In this document: positions 33,888 to 47,170 of the stretch, one piece after another
Numbering within the stretch: position 1 is the stretch's first letter
How the letters are laid out: each line of letters starts with the position of its first letter
DNA from: Niebla homalea
Lineage: Eukaryota > Ascomycota > Lecanoromycetes > Lecanorales > Ramalinaceae
NCBI GenBank assembly: GCA_019925105.1
Contig: JAHGAU010000022.1
Span: forward strand, 186,001 to 250,000
DNA: 64,000 bases
Reading direction: 5' to 3'
Position numbers and translations under genes: made by a program
Notes under the pieces: generated by a model
What the model was told of the DNA's origin: nothing
Seen by the model: only the letters and a program-made list of their open reading frames with translations
The model's database searches: none

Positions 33888-36020
33888 TATTAGGGCCTCA
33901 GCAGAGCTGATCCATGCCGCGGAACGGGTTCCGCATTGCTTGGCGCCCGCACTCACTGTATATAGCTTACCACCATATACCTAGATAGATCATCATTTAT
34001 ACACTTTATCCATAATTTTATTAGGGCTTTTACAATTTAATAACAATAGTGAGTTTATCCATCTTATAGTACTTATTACCAGGTAATACTAGAGACGCAG
34101 ACTTCAGATAACGAGTAATACGGTAATACCGTACCGAGAGTCCTTTATTAACGGCCCCTTTAATTAAGTAGCTAACCTTCATTTTACCTCTTAAACGTCG
34201 CAATTATAGGTAATAAACGTTACCTTTTAAGGTACGCTTTAACGCCTCTCTTAATCGAATTAAATCGACTTACCGGTATCCAGGCAATACATAGTATAAT
34301 ATCCGTAAAATACGTAAGTATTAAGGACGAAGCACTTAAAGACGACGTTATTATACCTCTCTTACCCTTAAATTTACCCTTAGAATCCCTACTTAATAAA
34401 GACGATATATTAGAAATTATTATAAGCGAAAAGTAATTTTAAGCTCTTTTAACTTTAATCCAAACTATACCTGTAATTATAGTATCCAGGGCCGATATAT
34501 CCAAATTCAGGCCTAAAAATATTGGCTTCTTTAATCCCGATAATAATAATATTAAGCCAATAATATATATTGCTGACGGCTTAAGGATTTATTATAACGT
34601 TTTCTCCTTTACTTAACGTTTAAGAATTAAAAAGGTTAATTTACGGTATATCGATTAATACTTATAAGGTAAAGCCGAAAGATAATATATAAACGAACTA
34701 AATATAATACTTAGAGCCGGAATATATATTAACCTTAATCTCTGGATTAATAAACTTAAAAAGCGGTTTAGAGAATTACTTATAATAGTCCTTTAAAAGC
34801 TTAAATCATTCCGCTATATTATTAATAACGTATGAATACGCAAGGACCCTAAAGAGTATATCCAAAAAATCATTACTCTTAAAAAGTATACTTTAAGCCT
34901 TTTAGTTAAGGCTGATCAAGTAATAACTGTTTATAATTACCTTAATATTTACCTCCGGACGCAGCTCTTTATGCCTATAGTTACCGCGATAATTACGGAT
35001 TTTATTTAATAGATTAATAACGTTAAGTATAACTGGTTTAATATATATAAGCGATACTTATACTTATTAACGCGTTTATTTAGTAACTTACGTTAATAAG
35101 TTTATTAAAAACGTTAATAAAATACTTAAAAGTTTTACTTATACCGTAATTTTAAAAAGGAAAAGAAGTATTAATTGAAGCCTTAAAAGGGTAACTTAAG
35201 TTAATATATTAAAAAGGAAGAGGAATAAATATATTATATTAATAAAAACGATAAAGATATCTACTTAAATAAAGAAAACGATAATAATAAAGATTTTATT
35301 GGCTTTATTATTATCGCTAAAGAACTTATACTTAAATTATTTATAATAATACTGGAATAAGGCCGTAACGTCGCGTTTACGATATTTATTTCAATAAACG
35401 ACTTAATACCCGTATCTATAAATTAATAACGCTATACTTAATTATTATATAAATTATACTTAGTAATTAAAAGTTAATACCGTATTTACTTTAATAAATT
35501 CCCCTCCCGTAATATGTTATATTAATACTTTTAGGAAGCTTATTATTACGGAGCTATCCACGATACGGATTATGGATAATCCGTTAATACCTGACCCGGT
35601 AATACCTCGGAGATATCGTTTTTAAGCAATTTAAAGCTTAAAAAACTTGAAAAATTACGATTATTTCCCGGGTACGATTACGACAATTACTTAGGTCGAT
35701 TTTTTCAACTTCCTCATTTCACCATACATTGCTCACCAATAACCACCTTACACCATTACCCCTGCGCATACTCGGCGCTAAGATAGGCCTATATAAGGCC
35801 CCGGAACCCCTTAATATGCTCATTCTTATTATTATTACTTATAGGGCATAAGCCTTTTTTGTGAATAATAAATTATTAGGGACTTAGCAGAGCTGATCCA
35901 TGCCGCGGAACGGGTTCCGCGTTGCTTGGCGCCCGCACTCACTGTATATAGCTCACCACCATGCACCTAGATAGATCATCATTCATACACTTTATCCATA
36001 CTTTTACTAGGGCTCTCACA
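33888..36020 (-). mobile_element. Small non-autonomous LTR element 5 (2,133 bp)
   Basis: Direct terminal repeats at 33,888-34,034 and 35,874-36,020 (147 bp each) are flanked on both sides by GTAAT, a perfect target-site duplication. Both LTRs keep the palindromic GCGGAACGGGTTCCGC core. The shared leader block (CCCGGGTACGATTACGAC near 35,655 and GGCCCCGGAACCCC near 35,800) lies next to the right LTR, so the element reads on the minus strand. Its class equals element 2. LTRs are much less mutated than the interior, and the right LTR keeps GGGCTCTCACA. No frame survives. Length suggests capacity for a gag-size protein only. Confidence 0.88.
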
Positions 36021-36794
36021 GTAATTATCTGAATCTTATTATTTTTTTATCCTTATTATTAAAAATATCCTTTATTTAAAAGTTAATACTTATACTATTA
36101 ACTTATTAATAATCTATAGAAAAAAGGATAGGTTTACGTATAATAAATATTAATCGTTATATTAAGGATAAAGTAAATTTACTTTTATTAAGGTAATTCT
36201 AAGTTACGTTTTATTATTAACATTATTTTATTAATTTAAATAAAAGTATTAACTCCTATAATAAAGCTTTTATAGTTATAATTTCTTATTTATTTAATTT
36301 AAATTTTTTCGTCCCTTTTTTAATATTAAGTTTTTTATTTTTCAATGTCTAATTATTTAAGCGTTAATTAAGATATTCATATCAATATTTAATAACCTTA
36401 TATAGTTACTTATAATATATATGTTTATTCTTCTTTTTCAACTTATTAATATCAAGTTTTTCCTATTTATTATAATTATGAACTTAAATTTATATTATTT
36501 TTATAGTTCTATTTATATTAAATCGTTAACGATTATATTCAATAAAAGTAATATTAAGTTAATTAATATTTATATTAACATTTTTTTCTACGGCTTATTT
36601 AAATAAGAATATATATACGTTATATTTTTTTAAATCTTATCCGGAAGAATATAATATATTATTAATCCGATATGTTAACTTCAAGATTAAAAAGTTTATT
36701 TCAAAGTTATTTGAATTCTTAAGAATATTCTTATAAATTTATAAATTTAAATAAGTTTAATATCTATAAATTTACGACCTACTCAGATTAAGTA
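36021..36794. other. AT-rich spacer
   Basis: No gene. The 61-codon frame at 36,421-36,606 is made almost only of Ile, Asn, Phe, Tyr and Leu and is a product of base composition. Confidence 0.5.
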
Positions 36795-37287
36795 CCAAAT
36801 AAAAGAAACTGATTTACTTAGACCGCTTGTAAGTTACTTAGGAGTAAGTTGAAAAGCTTACGAGCGCTTTAAGCGGTCTTAAGTAAAAAAAAGTTAAAAA
36901 TAAAACCCGTTTAAAACGGTAAGATAACGGTTTTTACTTTTTATAAAAATCTTTATTAAGCTTTCTTGGCGGACGGGTACACCCCTAACCCCTTTATAAA
37001 CCGTAATATTTAACGTTTTTTAAAATTAATTATAAATTCGATTATTTTAAGTAAAAGTTATCTTTGGAGCTAATAATTTATCCTTAAAGGGGGGTAATTA
37101 AAGGGGGAAATTTCATTAAAAAACGTTAGATTTGTAAAGAACAAAACCTGTTATTTTACCGTTTTAAGCTTTTTTTATTTCTAACTTTTTTTAATATCTA
37201 AAACCGCTTAAAACGCTCGTAAGTCTCATAATTTACTTATAAATTATTTATAAGCGTTCTAAGTGAAGAAATCAATTTTATTTTTAA
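36795..37287. mobile_element. Fold-back MITE of about 490 bp with arms over 120 bp
   Basis: Left arm (about 36,795-36,945, containing GATTTACTTAGACCGCTTG and CTTACGAGCGCTTTAAGCGG) is inverted at 37,135-37,287 (containing CCGCTTAAAACGCTCGTAAG and GTGAAGAAATC). The two central segments also pair (ACCCCTAACCCCTTTATAA with TTAAAGGGGG; TTTAACGTTTTTTAAAA with TTAAAAAACGTTA), so nearly the entire element could fold into one hairpin. No coding capacity. Exact ends and target duplication were not resolved. Confidence 0.72.
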
Positions 37288-37489
37288 CTATTCAATCCGA
37301 ACAGGTATAAACTTATTAATATACTTTAAAACTCCGCTTAATATAAGGATTAAATAAATAAAATATAACGTATTTATTATTAATAATATGATATTAAAGG
37401 TTATATAATAACTATATTAAAGTTTAAAGAATTAAAGCTATTTTTATTATTTAGTATATATTATTTAATATATAGATAAAAGTAAGTAA

Positions 37490-38200
37490 TAAATATAAAA
37501 TAGTATTTACTTAACTATAAAAGTACGTAACATAAGTATACGCGCCAAGTTATTATACCACTTTTAATACTAGTGCCCAATAAGTTCTTAGTATATCTAT
37601 AGTATAGATAATACTTTTTAAAAATTATATAAAAGGGGTTTAAAATTTCCATTATTTATTTATTTTCTTTAAATAGTTTTTAAGTGAAAAAAACCTATAT
37701 TCTATATTTCTTTAATAATAGTTTTTAGTTTTATAATATTTATTTATAATTTACGTTTTTTACAGTACATAATATAATAAAACTAATAAAATTAAAATAT
37801 AACCTTTTAAATTTAAAATATATTAAATCCTTTTTATAATATTTAATCTATTTAATTAATAATCTATTAACTATAAATTTTCTATATTTTTCTATTTATT
37901 ATAAAACATAGTAAATAAATATAAAAATATATAATAAGTAGTTATCTAGCTATAAAGGTACGTAATATAAAAATACGTATTAAGACTACGGAATAAAATA
38001 AACCCGCTCCGTATTAAGGAATCCTCCTCTAATTTCTACCGTAATAATATACTTATAAAAAAGAAGAAAAACAAAATTTTCCATACGATAATAAAATTTA
38101 AATCAATAATATAAAAAGCGGCCTTAAGACCAAGGAATAAATATATCTCGCGTTAAGTATATTAAAGAAATAAAAAGGAATAGTTTTAAATATATATTAT
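37490..38200 (+). mobile_element. Fragments of two small LTR elements
   Basis: Positions 37,495-37,620 resemble the LTR of elements 1 and 4 (AAGTACGTAACATAAGTATACGCGCCAAG...CTAGTGCCC). Positions 37,915-38,053 resemble the LTR of element 3 (TAGCTATAAAGGTACGTAATA...CCGTAATA) and are followed by its 5' internal leader to about 38,200, where the LINE begins. The second copy is therefore probably interrupted by the LINE insertion. Confidence 0.6.
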
Positions 38201-41200
38201 ATTATGGGTTGTAAATAATTATTGAAAAAGGCTCGGAATGGCGACGAACAAAGGGACCCCAGAGGTCCAAAACGATGCGTATACGTATAGCTCTCATAAT
38301 AGTAAAGAAAGTACATTAAGTATAATAAGTGGAAGTAACGTGGTGGTTAAGAATAAGGTAATAAATAAGTAAGTAACCTATATTAACAGAAACGGTAACG
38401 ACGTATATAGGTAATATAATAATAATAAGCTGGATAACGCTTAAAGTAAATAAAAGAATTAAAATTAATAAAATATACGTATTAAGGCATATAAAACGCG
38501 TAATAATAGTATGAAAATAATAGGTAAATAAGGGGGTAAAAAGGCCGGTATGGTATTAACGGTAAGGGGTATAAGCGGGGAAAGGGGTAAAAAGACCGCG
38601 GCGAAAATACTATTAAGGGTATATAAAGGGGAAATAAAATTAATAAAAAGGATAAAACCTTAAGGGATTAAAGGTAAAAAACGGAGATAATACGTTATTT
38701 AATAAGTAAGGGTAAAAGGGTAATAAGGGAAATAATAAAAGCCTTAAAAGGACTCTTTACGGTAAAATAAAAAGATATTATATTAAAAACTTAACCGATA
38801 TTACGGATTAAGTTAAAAGGTATAAAGGACTTCTATATAAAAATAGGGGTAAAACTGGGGGAAGTAAAGCGGCTATAAGGCTTTTAAGGGGCGGTAATAA
38901 AGGCGTTAATAAGGGGTAAAGACGGTAACTTAAGGTTAAAGGTATAAAACGAAAGTATAAAGGCGGCAACCCTTTAAATAAAAGAAAGTTAAGCGACGAA
39001 GGTAATAAAGAGGATACTTGCAGTAAAAAATAAAAGGATAACGAAAAAAAAAAAAAACGGTTATATTGAAGAAAATAAAAATAATAACGGTCCGCCTATT
39101 TAATAATAAGGAAAGGAACGTGGTTATAAAAATAAACCCGTTATAATTAATAAAGGCTTTTAAGGTAATAACGGAATTATTAATAAAATAGATTATTACG
39201 GTATATAAATTATAAAATAAAATATTTTTTTTAATATAATATCTTTAAAGGTAAAAGAAAGCTTAAAGAAGTTTAAAACTTAAATTAATAAGGGAGAATA
39301 TAAGTTAATTAAGATTTTAAGGTAATCGTTTATTATTATAATAAATAAAATATATTTATTACGTTTTAAAGAAGCCAAAAAAAAAGTTATATTAAAAAAT
39401 ATAAAAAGAAGAATACGGTTCTTTATTTAAAGTTTAAGATCGTTAACTATAAACTTCCGCTAATAATAAAAAGACTTAATTCCTTAAAATGCGTAAAGAA
39501 ATACTTTATTATTATATTAAGCGTAACGTTAATAAAGATATATAATAACGTTTTAAATAAAAAGATTATTAAAAAGGGATTTCTTAAGATAATTTAATTA
39601 TAAAATAAAACGGTTAATATTTATTAATATTTTAAGTATTAAAATTATAAATATATTATTATAAAATATATAATTTACGTTAAGGACTATAATACTTATA
39701 AGTATATAAAGTTAATAATTAAGGGGTTTATAAAGGGGGCGCTTAAATACGCTATATATAATAAGGAAGGATACTTAATATAAGATTTTAAATATATAAT
39801 AAGAGTTAAAAAAAAAATTAAATATAAAAAGACCCGGATAACCGTAAAAATCCAACGGTATAATATATATAAGATTAATTTAACGGGTTAATTAAAAATA
39901 ACCTTAAAATATAAGCTTAATTAATTAAATAATAAAGGATAAATAACGGTAACGGATAAAGTAAAGAAAAGAAAACTTTTTATAATCTTAACCTTAAAAG
40001 TCGGCCGTTTTATATCTTTAATAATAACCGGGAAGGTATTAAGTTAGAAAACGTTTAACTTTAATAAAAAGTCCGTAATTTAAACGGATATAAAAAAAAA
40101 TTTATAAAAATTAATATATAATATATTAATACTTTTAAAAGTAATATAATATAATATTTACAATAAAAAAATTAAAGTAATAATATTAATATTTAAGTTT
40201 AAAGAAGTTAAAAACGTTAATATTATAATAATATAAGAATTATTATATAGCTTATATATAAATTCGTTTATTAACTTAAAAGAAAGGTTTTATTTAACCT
40301 TTAATAGGGATAAGATAATTAAAATATGCTTCTTTATAAATAAGCGGCTTAACGTAAATAGTTAAGATATTATTTATTATAATAAAAACCTTTATATATT
40401 CCGTATTATAAAAGAAGGGGACTTAAAGGGCGATTTCCATATTTATAACGCGTATAACCCGCCGTTAATTAATAAGGAAAAATTTTCTATAATATTATTA
40501 CTTAAAGAAGTCTTAATTATTTTAAATAAATATATATTACTTAAAGACTTTAACCTATATTACTATATATAAAATAAGGAAAAACATATAATAAATTATA
40601 TTAAATTAGATAACCTATTAATAATTATTGTTTAAGTTAATTTCTTAATATTAATATTATAAAAAATTATTATATAAAAGAATCGTAAATTTAAAATAAC
40701 GATTAATTTAGCCTTTAATATAGAAAAGGTTATTAACGCGGTTATAATATATAGGCTACGAAAGGACTTAAAATATAGCTCGGATTATATACCGATATAG
40801 ATAACCTTAAATTAAACCGTTAATATAACCTTATTATTATTAATAAAGAAAACGTAAAAAACGGTTAAGGAAATAAAGGTTTATATAAAAATGGAAGAAA
40901 TAATAATATAGTTTATAGACCTTTTTTAATTAAATAATAAAGATTAAATTAACCTTTTTATGGAACGAATAATAATAATATTAAATAAAATAATTAATAA
41001 AATTATCCCGATAATAAAATCTTCTTAAAGAGTTAAAATTTATTACAATAAAAAATATATAATTATAATTATAAAGGCGAAAAATTAATTAAGTAAATTT
41101 TTAAATATAAGAATTAAGAAATACTTAATTAATTAAGAATTACTTAAAAGGAAAAGGAAAAGATTATTAAAAAGGCTAAATAAATATATTTTTAATTTAC

Positions 41201-43400
41201 GGTATATAACTTAACGGTTTTACCTTATAATATTTAAAAGTTAACGAAGTATAATAAAGAATAAAATAAGAAATTAAAGTTTATCCTTGAATTCCTACTT
41301 TTTAAAAAACCCAATAATATATTAATTAATACCTTTAACGGTAAAATTAAGGCTTTTAAAGGAATATTTTTCCCTTTTCCGTTAAAAGTTAATTTAAATA
41401 ATATAAATAACGTTACGTACCCTGACCCCGTAATGGTAAATAAGGTAATAATATAAAATATAATAATTAAAGCAATTAATTAAAGAAAGATAAAGCTTTA
41501 GGTCCGAATAAAATTCTTAATAAATTCTTAATAATAATAACCTTACCGTTTAAAAAGGTTTTTATTTATTTCTTTTAAGTATACTTTAATATCGGTTATT
41601 ATTTACGTAAGTTTAAAAAAATAAAGATAATTATCTTTAAGAAGCTTATTAAATTAAATTACTTTAAGGTAAAGTTTTATAAACTTATTATACTTTTATA
41701 TACGTTAAGGAAAACCTTAAAAACAATAATAATAAAGATCCTTAATAATTATATAAAGAATTACGGACTTTTCCTTAATTAATAAATAAAAGTAAAAAAG
41801 TTAATTAATAGAAATAACTTTTAAAGGACTAATTAACGGCGTATATATAATATAAAGTTATAAGAAGAAATATATTATAAATCTTTTTTCTTTTAATATT
41901 ATAAATACCTTTAATAAGGTAAATTATTAAAGATTATTATATAACTTAAGGGAAAAAAAGATATTACTTTCCTTAATTAAATAAATAAAAAGTTTCTTAA
42001 GTAATTAAGTTATATTAATTAACTTAAGATAAAAAATAAACTTAATAAAGCCCGTTATAACGGGGATTCCTTAAAAATTATTTATTTTTCTTATATTATT
42101 CTTATTTTTTAACGGTTTATTAATCGAAGAGTTTATTAAGTTAAAATAAAAAATTTAAGTTAAAAACTTTATTAACAACGTTTACCTTTTAATTTATAGT
42201 ATTTTTATACGTATAAATTATTTAAAATTAAAATAAGCTTATAAAGTCTATTTTTAATAAATAAAAACTTATAAGGTTTAATTTATATTATATAAGTATA
42301 AGCTCGTTTATATAATTAAAAGTTTAAGACTATATAATATAATAACTATAGTAGACTTAAGTAAAGTTACGGTAAAGCCGGATATTAATATTAAAGTTTT
42401 TAATTTTTGAGTAAATAGGAAACTTAATTAAAAAAATTATATAAGAAAAATTTAAAAGAAAAAAACTTTATAAGAAAAAAACCTTATTTATCTCGCTATA
42501 TTAATATAGGGAGTTATGTTATAAAAAGCCCGGACTATTTTTTAAATTATAATAAAGTTAATTATAATATATATTATAGCTATTTAATATATATTTAAAA
42601 ATACTCCGGGATATAAAAAAAAGCTTATTTAAATATTATAGAAATTCTAAAACCGGTATTTAAGAGTAATTAATAATACTTATAAAATAACCTTTATCTT
42701 AATATTAAAGTTTAAGGTTTTTATATTATTAATCGAAATTTCATTGGATTAAATGATTACTTAAGTAAAATTAAAGAAATATATATATTTAATTATGATA
42801 ATAAGAAACGGGCGGATCCGCCAGAATCTTAATAAGTTTTAAGTTAAAAAAAATAAATTAAAGATATTTATCCTTTTTCTTATTAAGATAAAATAAGAAT
42901 AAGTTAAGAAGAAAATTAACTTTGTTAATATCCCGGAGGTTAATTTAAGCGTATATAAACTCCCGTTAAATATAAAAGAAATTAAGATTAAAAGGATTTA
43001 AAGAATAAAAATTATAATAATTACCTTATAAATTATAATAAAGTAAATTAAACGTTAAAAAAGATATAAAGATATAAAGACTCTATATCTTAATATTATT
43101 ATTATTTAGCTCTTAATAATAAAAAGATTATTAATAAATATCTCTATTACTATAATATTATAAGGAAGCATAATAATATATTAACGATTTAACTCTAAAC
43201 GGATAAAAACGGTTTAATTTACTTCTTATTTATTATATATACCGGAGGTTAAATAAATACCGGATATAAGTACGGATAAAAAAAATAAAATATTATATAT
43301 TCCTTATTTTATATTTTTTATTTATTAAAACTAAGTTAAAACTTATAATAAAGGTTAATATTTACGATTACCGTTAAATACTATTTATAAAATAAAATAT
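38200..43400 (+). mobile_element. LINE (non-LTR retrotransposon) remnant, Tad-like
   Basis: An ORF1 start survives at 38,238 (ATGGCGACGAACAAAGGGAC; MATNKGTPEVQND). Further downstream RIP stops abound but motifs are legible in translation. The endonuclease phrase NAYNPP (40,447-40,464, from NVYNPP) and KDFNL (40,543-40,557, from GDFNL) share one frame. The reverse-transcriptase phrase YKLIILLYTLRKTLKT (from about 41,678) corresponds to YRPIxLLNTLGKxLE of LINE polymerases. A cysteine-rich, degenerate end lies near 43,260-43,300. The total of about 5.2 kb is normal for a fungal Tad-group LINE. It is inactive. Confidence 0.75.
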
Positions 43401-43845
43401 ACGGGCGGCCGTTAAATTTATAATATTTATTGAGTTATTAACGTAATTTAATTTTATTACGGAGATAAATAAAGTCGTTAAATATTTTTATTAATAAGCC
43501 CTATTACTGGCCTAAATCCTTAAAATAGCGTAAAGGCTATATTTAATAAAAGGCTTAAGGATATAACGTTAATACGGCGTAAGAAAAAAATATAATAATA
43601 TCGGTAGCGATAATAACGGAAAGGTAAAAAACATATATATCGGTAAAGGTATTTAAGGGTATAATTTAATATTAATATTAAGTAAATCGGTAAAGATACG
43701 GAAGAATAATAGGTCCAGGGGTAACCCCTATAATAATACGGTCGTAATATTATGGATTTCCTTGGTAAAATTAAAACGTAAGAATTATATAAATTAATCG
43801 CTACCCCTAAATAGTTATTAATGCTTTCTACCCTAAAGGATAATA
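43401..43845. other. AT-rich spacer
   Basis: No gene. It contains a less degraded phrase around 43,700-43,760 (GGTCCAGGGGTAACCCC) that I could not assign. Confidence 0.4.
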
Positions 43846-44982
43846 AGTAAAGGTTTTATAAATACCGTTTTTTCGCCTTAACGTTATAAGTATTAGGTTT
43901 TTACGGTTATTAAAAAGGCTAAAAGGCCGCGTATTAAGGAACGCCGGAATTAGCTTAGCTAGATCCGTAATATAAATAAATCAATCAATTAATATTATAT
44001 TATATTTGATTTAATTAATTGAATAATTAATACTCCGGTATTTTAAACCGTAATATATATATACGTTATTAAAAGGATTTACTTTATTAATATTAGGTTT
44101 TTTTTCCGAATTATATAATTTATTTTTAAAATTTATTATCTATAAGTTTTAATTAATTTACTTAGATATATAGAGGAAAAGAAATTTTTTTAATAAGCTT
44201 AATAGATTTAATATTATTAACGGTTTTAAGTGCTTTAATAAAGGTATAATAATTTATAATACCATTAAACTAACTTAATTCTTTAACTTAAAAACAATTC
44301 TTTTTGAGGTAAAAAGAGATATAATTATTTTCTTTTTTATCTTATATTTATTTTACTTTTATTATAGTTTTTTTCAATAAAAAACGTAAAATAATTTTAT
44401 AACTTAAACTTAATATAAGAAAAAAAAGTATAATATAAGGGTAAATTTTTAATAATAAGTTATTTATTAGTTTTTTAAATTTATCGACTTTAAGGTTTAC
44501 TTTTCTTAAATAAGTTAAAGATATTATTATTAAAAACTATTGTTTACGGAAGCTATTTATTACGGATATAAACCAGGCAACTATGCGCTATTCGCTTATT
44601 GCGGTTATTAAGGCCTAAGGGATTATAGTGGCTTAACGTATACTTATATTTTTGACACTTAATTAGTTAAATAGTAATATATATAGTTACGACTTTATAC
44701 TTATTCTTTATATTGTTATAAAATAGTAAGAATAGCTAATTTAACTTTACCTATATCGTTATATATAAATATACTTTAATTATAAGTTGATATTAAAACT
44801 TTAAAGTAAAAAAAGATAAAAAAAATATTTAATTAATTGATTGATTAATTTATACTACGGATCTAATTAAGTTAATTCCGGCGTTCCTTAACAATCAGCT
44901 ATTAAGCCTTATTAATAACCGTAAAAACCTGATATCTATAACTTTAAGATCAAAAACCGGTATTTACCTAGTTTTTATTCTT
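43846..44982. mobile_element. TIR repeat family X, inverted pair with arms of about 145 bp
   Basis: Segment 43,846-43,994 (GGTTTTTACGGTTATTAA...AACGCCGGAATTAGCTTAG...TCAATCAATTAA) is the inverse of 44,833-44,982. The interior of about 840 bp resembles 7,300-7,620 in element 3 and holds an LTR-like fragment. The pair may be a DNA transposon with long TIRs or two oppositely inserted copies. Additional termini occur at 3,205-3,290, 31,331-31,400 and 46,575-46,747. The superfamily was not determined. Confidence 0.55.
44558..44720 (-). mobile_element. LTR remnant inside family X pair
   Basis: It begins TATTACGGATATAAACCAGG and continues with GGCCTAAGGGATTATAGTGGC, closely following the LTR of element 6 (47,171-47,344). 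The right end is uncertain and no target duplication was seen. Confidence 0.5.
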
Positions 44983-46574
44983 ATTTTAAAGGATAAAAGG
45001 CGTCTATAACCGTTTAAAGAATATTGATTTATTTATACGTTTTTTCTAAGAAAATCTATAATATGATCACCGAGTCCTTTTAAGGGTTACCCTTAAACCT
45101 ATTACTTTTTTATTTCCTTACGGATTTACTTTATATTATTATTTTGAGTAATACCTTTAAATAGCCTTACCGGTACGTACGTTATTATTCTTTTAATTAA
45201 ATTTACCTTTTTACTTTCTTATCACGGCTGTTTCTTTTAAAGACTTTTAATAAGTATTTATTATTATATTTTTTTAACTATAAAATATACTCATTAATTT
45301 ATATAATTACCGTAATTAATATTTACCCTTCCTTTTCCTTCTTAACCGGTAACGGGCTTTCTTTATAAGGTTTTCCGCGACTTTATTTATTTTATCAATA
45401 AGGTTAAATTGGAATAATAAACCTATTTTTATACCTCGTTCTATAAAAGCATTTTATAACAATCGTTCGTCCCGGCCTTTTTAATTAATCTTATTTGAAG
45501 CTTTATAAATAATGGATATAAGATAAATACGTAAATCGCGTCCTATTTCCTTTATCCGTATTTATAATTAACGTCCGTCCGGTTACCGGCGTATATAATA
45601 AAAAGGAAATAAATTAGCCTGTTCTTACCCGTTTAAAGTTAAATCGTTAACGTATTATTACTTTTCTTTATAATCCTATAACAGCGGAAATATTTCTTAA
45701 TAATCTTTTTATTATTTAAGGCTAAATACGGTCGATTTTAAAAATTTAATGTTTTCTATTTATATTAATATTTAATTTATTATAATATAATTTATAAAAT
45801 AATTACTTTTTTCTTTATTTTTATAACTTTCTTAATTTTTATTTCTTTTATATTAAGTACAAATTTATATAAGTTTATATTAACTTTTAAACGTAAATTA
45901 AATTAACCTCCTTCCTAACTTATTCCAGCTTCGTTTTAATAGGAAAAATAGATACTTCGTTTTTACCCTTTTTTATCCTGGACTTTTCAAGGTTTAATTG
46001 GATCCGTCCGTTCCCTATAGTTATAGCCGGGTATATACCCTTTTTAAGCCTTATTTAAGCAACTATTTGATTGAAAACCAATTTAATCGGCGGTATGAAA
46101 ACCTTAGATTTTAACACCGGGACGGGAAATATTTTATATATATTATTAATTATTATTAAATCTTACTTTTAGATTTTTATAACTATTAAATAAGCTTTTT
46201 CTTCTATCCAAAAGTACCTTTAAGAGTTTACTAAATAGTTATTACGTATATTATAATTAACTTTATTATTACTTAATAAACGGTCTTAACCCTTTATAAA
46301 GTAATATTTTATATTAACGCCGTAAAATATGTAAGTCTTTTTTCTTAAGAAATTTTTTTTAAACCTTTTTTATATAATCCTTTTAATTAAGCTTTTTATT
46401 AACTTAAAGGTTAAGGATTTTAATATTAACTATTAATTTTATTATAATTTTAATTAGATTTACCGTAATTATTATATCGTATAACTTTAGGCTCTTAATT
46501 ATATAAATAAATATATATTTATATAATATAAATTAAACTTTATACGTTCTTATTTATTATAAATAAACTTTATA
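44983..46574. other. Decayed transposon sequence between two family X copies
   Basis: No readable frame. The first 200 bp repeat, in the same orientation, at 46,928-47,115, so the 44.83-45.19 kb and 46.57-47.12 kb segments are two copies of one element end. The middle may hold a former transposase on the minus strand, but no motif was legible. Confidence 0.4.
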
Positions 46575-47115
46575 AATTTAAATAATTAATTAAATTATAT
46601 TACGGATTTAGTTAAGTTAATTCCGGCGCTCCTTTATAGCCAGTTATTAAGCCTTATTAGTAACCGTAAAAACCTAATATCTATAACGTTAAGATTAAAA
46701 ACCGGTATTTACTTAGCCTTTACTCTTATTTTAAAAGATAAAAAGCGTGTTACGTGCAGGATGCAGACAGGGTAGATCTCATCATGGTTTGCGGTACTAG
46801 CGAGCATGGTGGCCTAGCGTCTTGGCATGCGCACCCACATAACTAGCAACACCGTTCATAGTTGCAATCCAGGCAGTTACCACTCCACCCTCAATACCTG
46901 CACTTCGTCTTTTTCCCTGACAAAGCGTTTACGGTTTTTTAAAGAATAATAATTTATTTATGCGCTTTTTTAAAGAAAACCTATAATATTATAACCGAGT
47001 CCTTTTAAGAATTACTCTTAAACCTATTGCTTTTCTATTTCCCCAGGGGTCCGCCCTATATTAACATTTTAGGTAATACCTTTAAATGTTTTTACCGGTA
47101 CTTTATAAATTTATT
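46575..47115. repeat. Direct copy of family X end, split by a solo LTR
   Basis: It matches 44,833-45,190 (TTCCGGCG.TCCTT..AG, ACCGTAAAAACCT.ATATCTATAAC, ACCGAGTCCTTTTAAG.) once the 175-bp insertion at 46,748 is removed. The host sequence is heavily RIP-mutated whereas the insertion is not. Confidence 0.65.
46748..46922 (-). mobile_element. Young solo LTR (175 bp), not RIP-mutated
   Basis: The insert begins TGTTACGTGCAGG and ends TTTTTCCCTGACA (TG...CA), and both flanks read AAGCG, a perfect 5-bp target duplication. Comparing with the uninterrupted copy at 44.83-45.19 kb shows the empty site. Base composition is balanced and CpA/TpG are common, in contrast to the flanks. Size and phrases such as CTTGGC...CAGTTACCACT relate it to the LTR of element 6. 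It carries no gene and implies a full-length, still mobile parent elsewhere. Confidence 0.85.
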
Positions 47116-47170
47116 TTAACTTTAAACAGTTTATATAGATAAAAATACTTTAAATTAATAGATAAATATC

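Noticed and set aside
30879..36606. AT-rich frames at 30,879-31,127 and 36,421-36,606
   Set aside because: Chance frames in RIP-degraded DNA made of Ile, Leu, Phe, Tyr and Asn; no start context or family signature.
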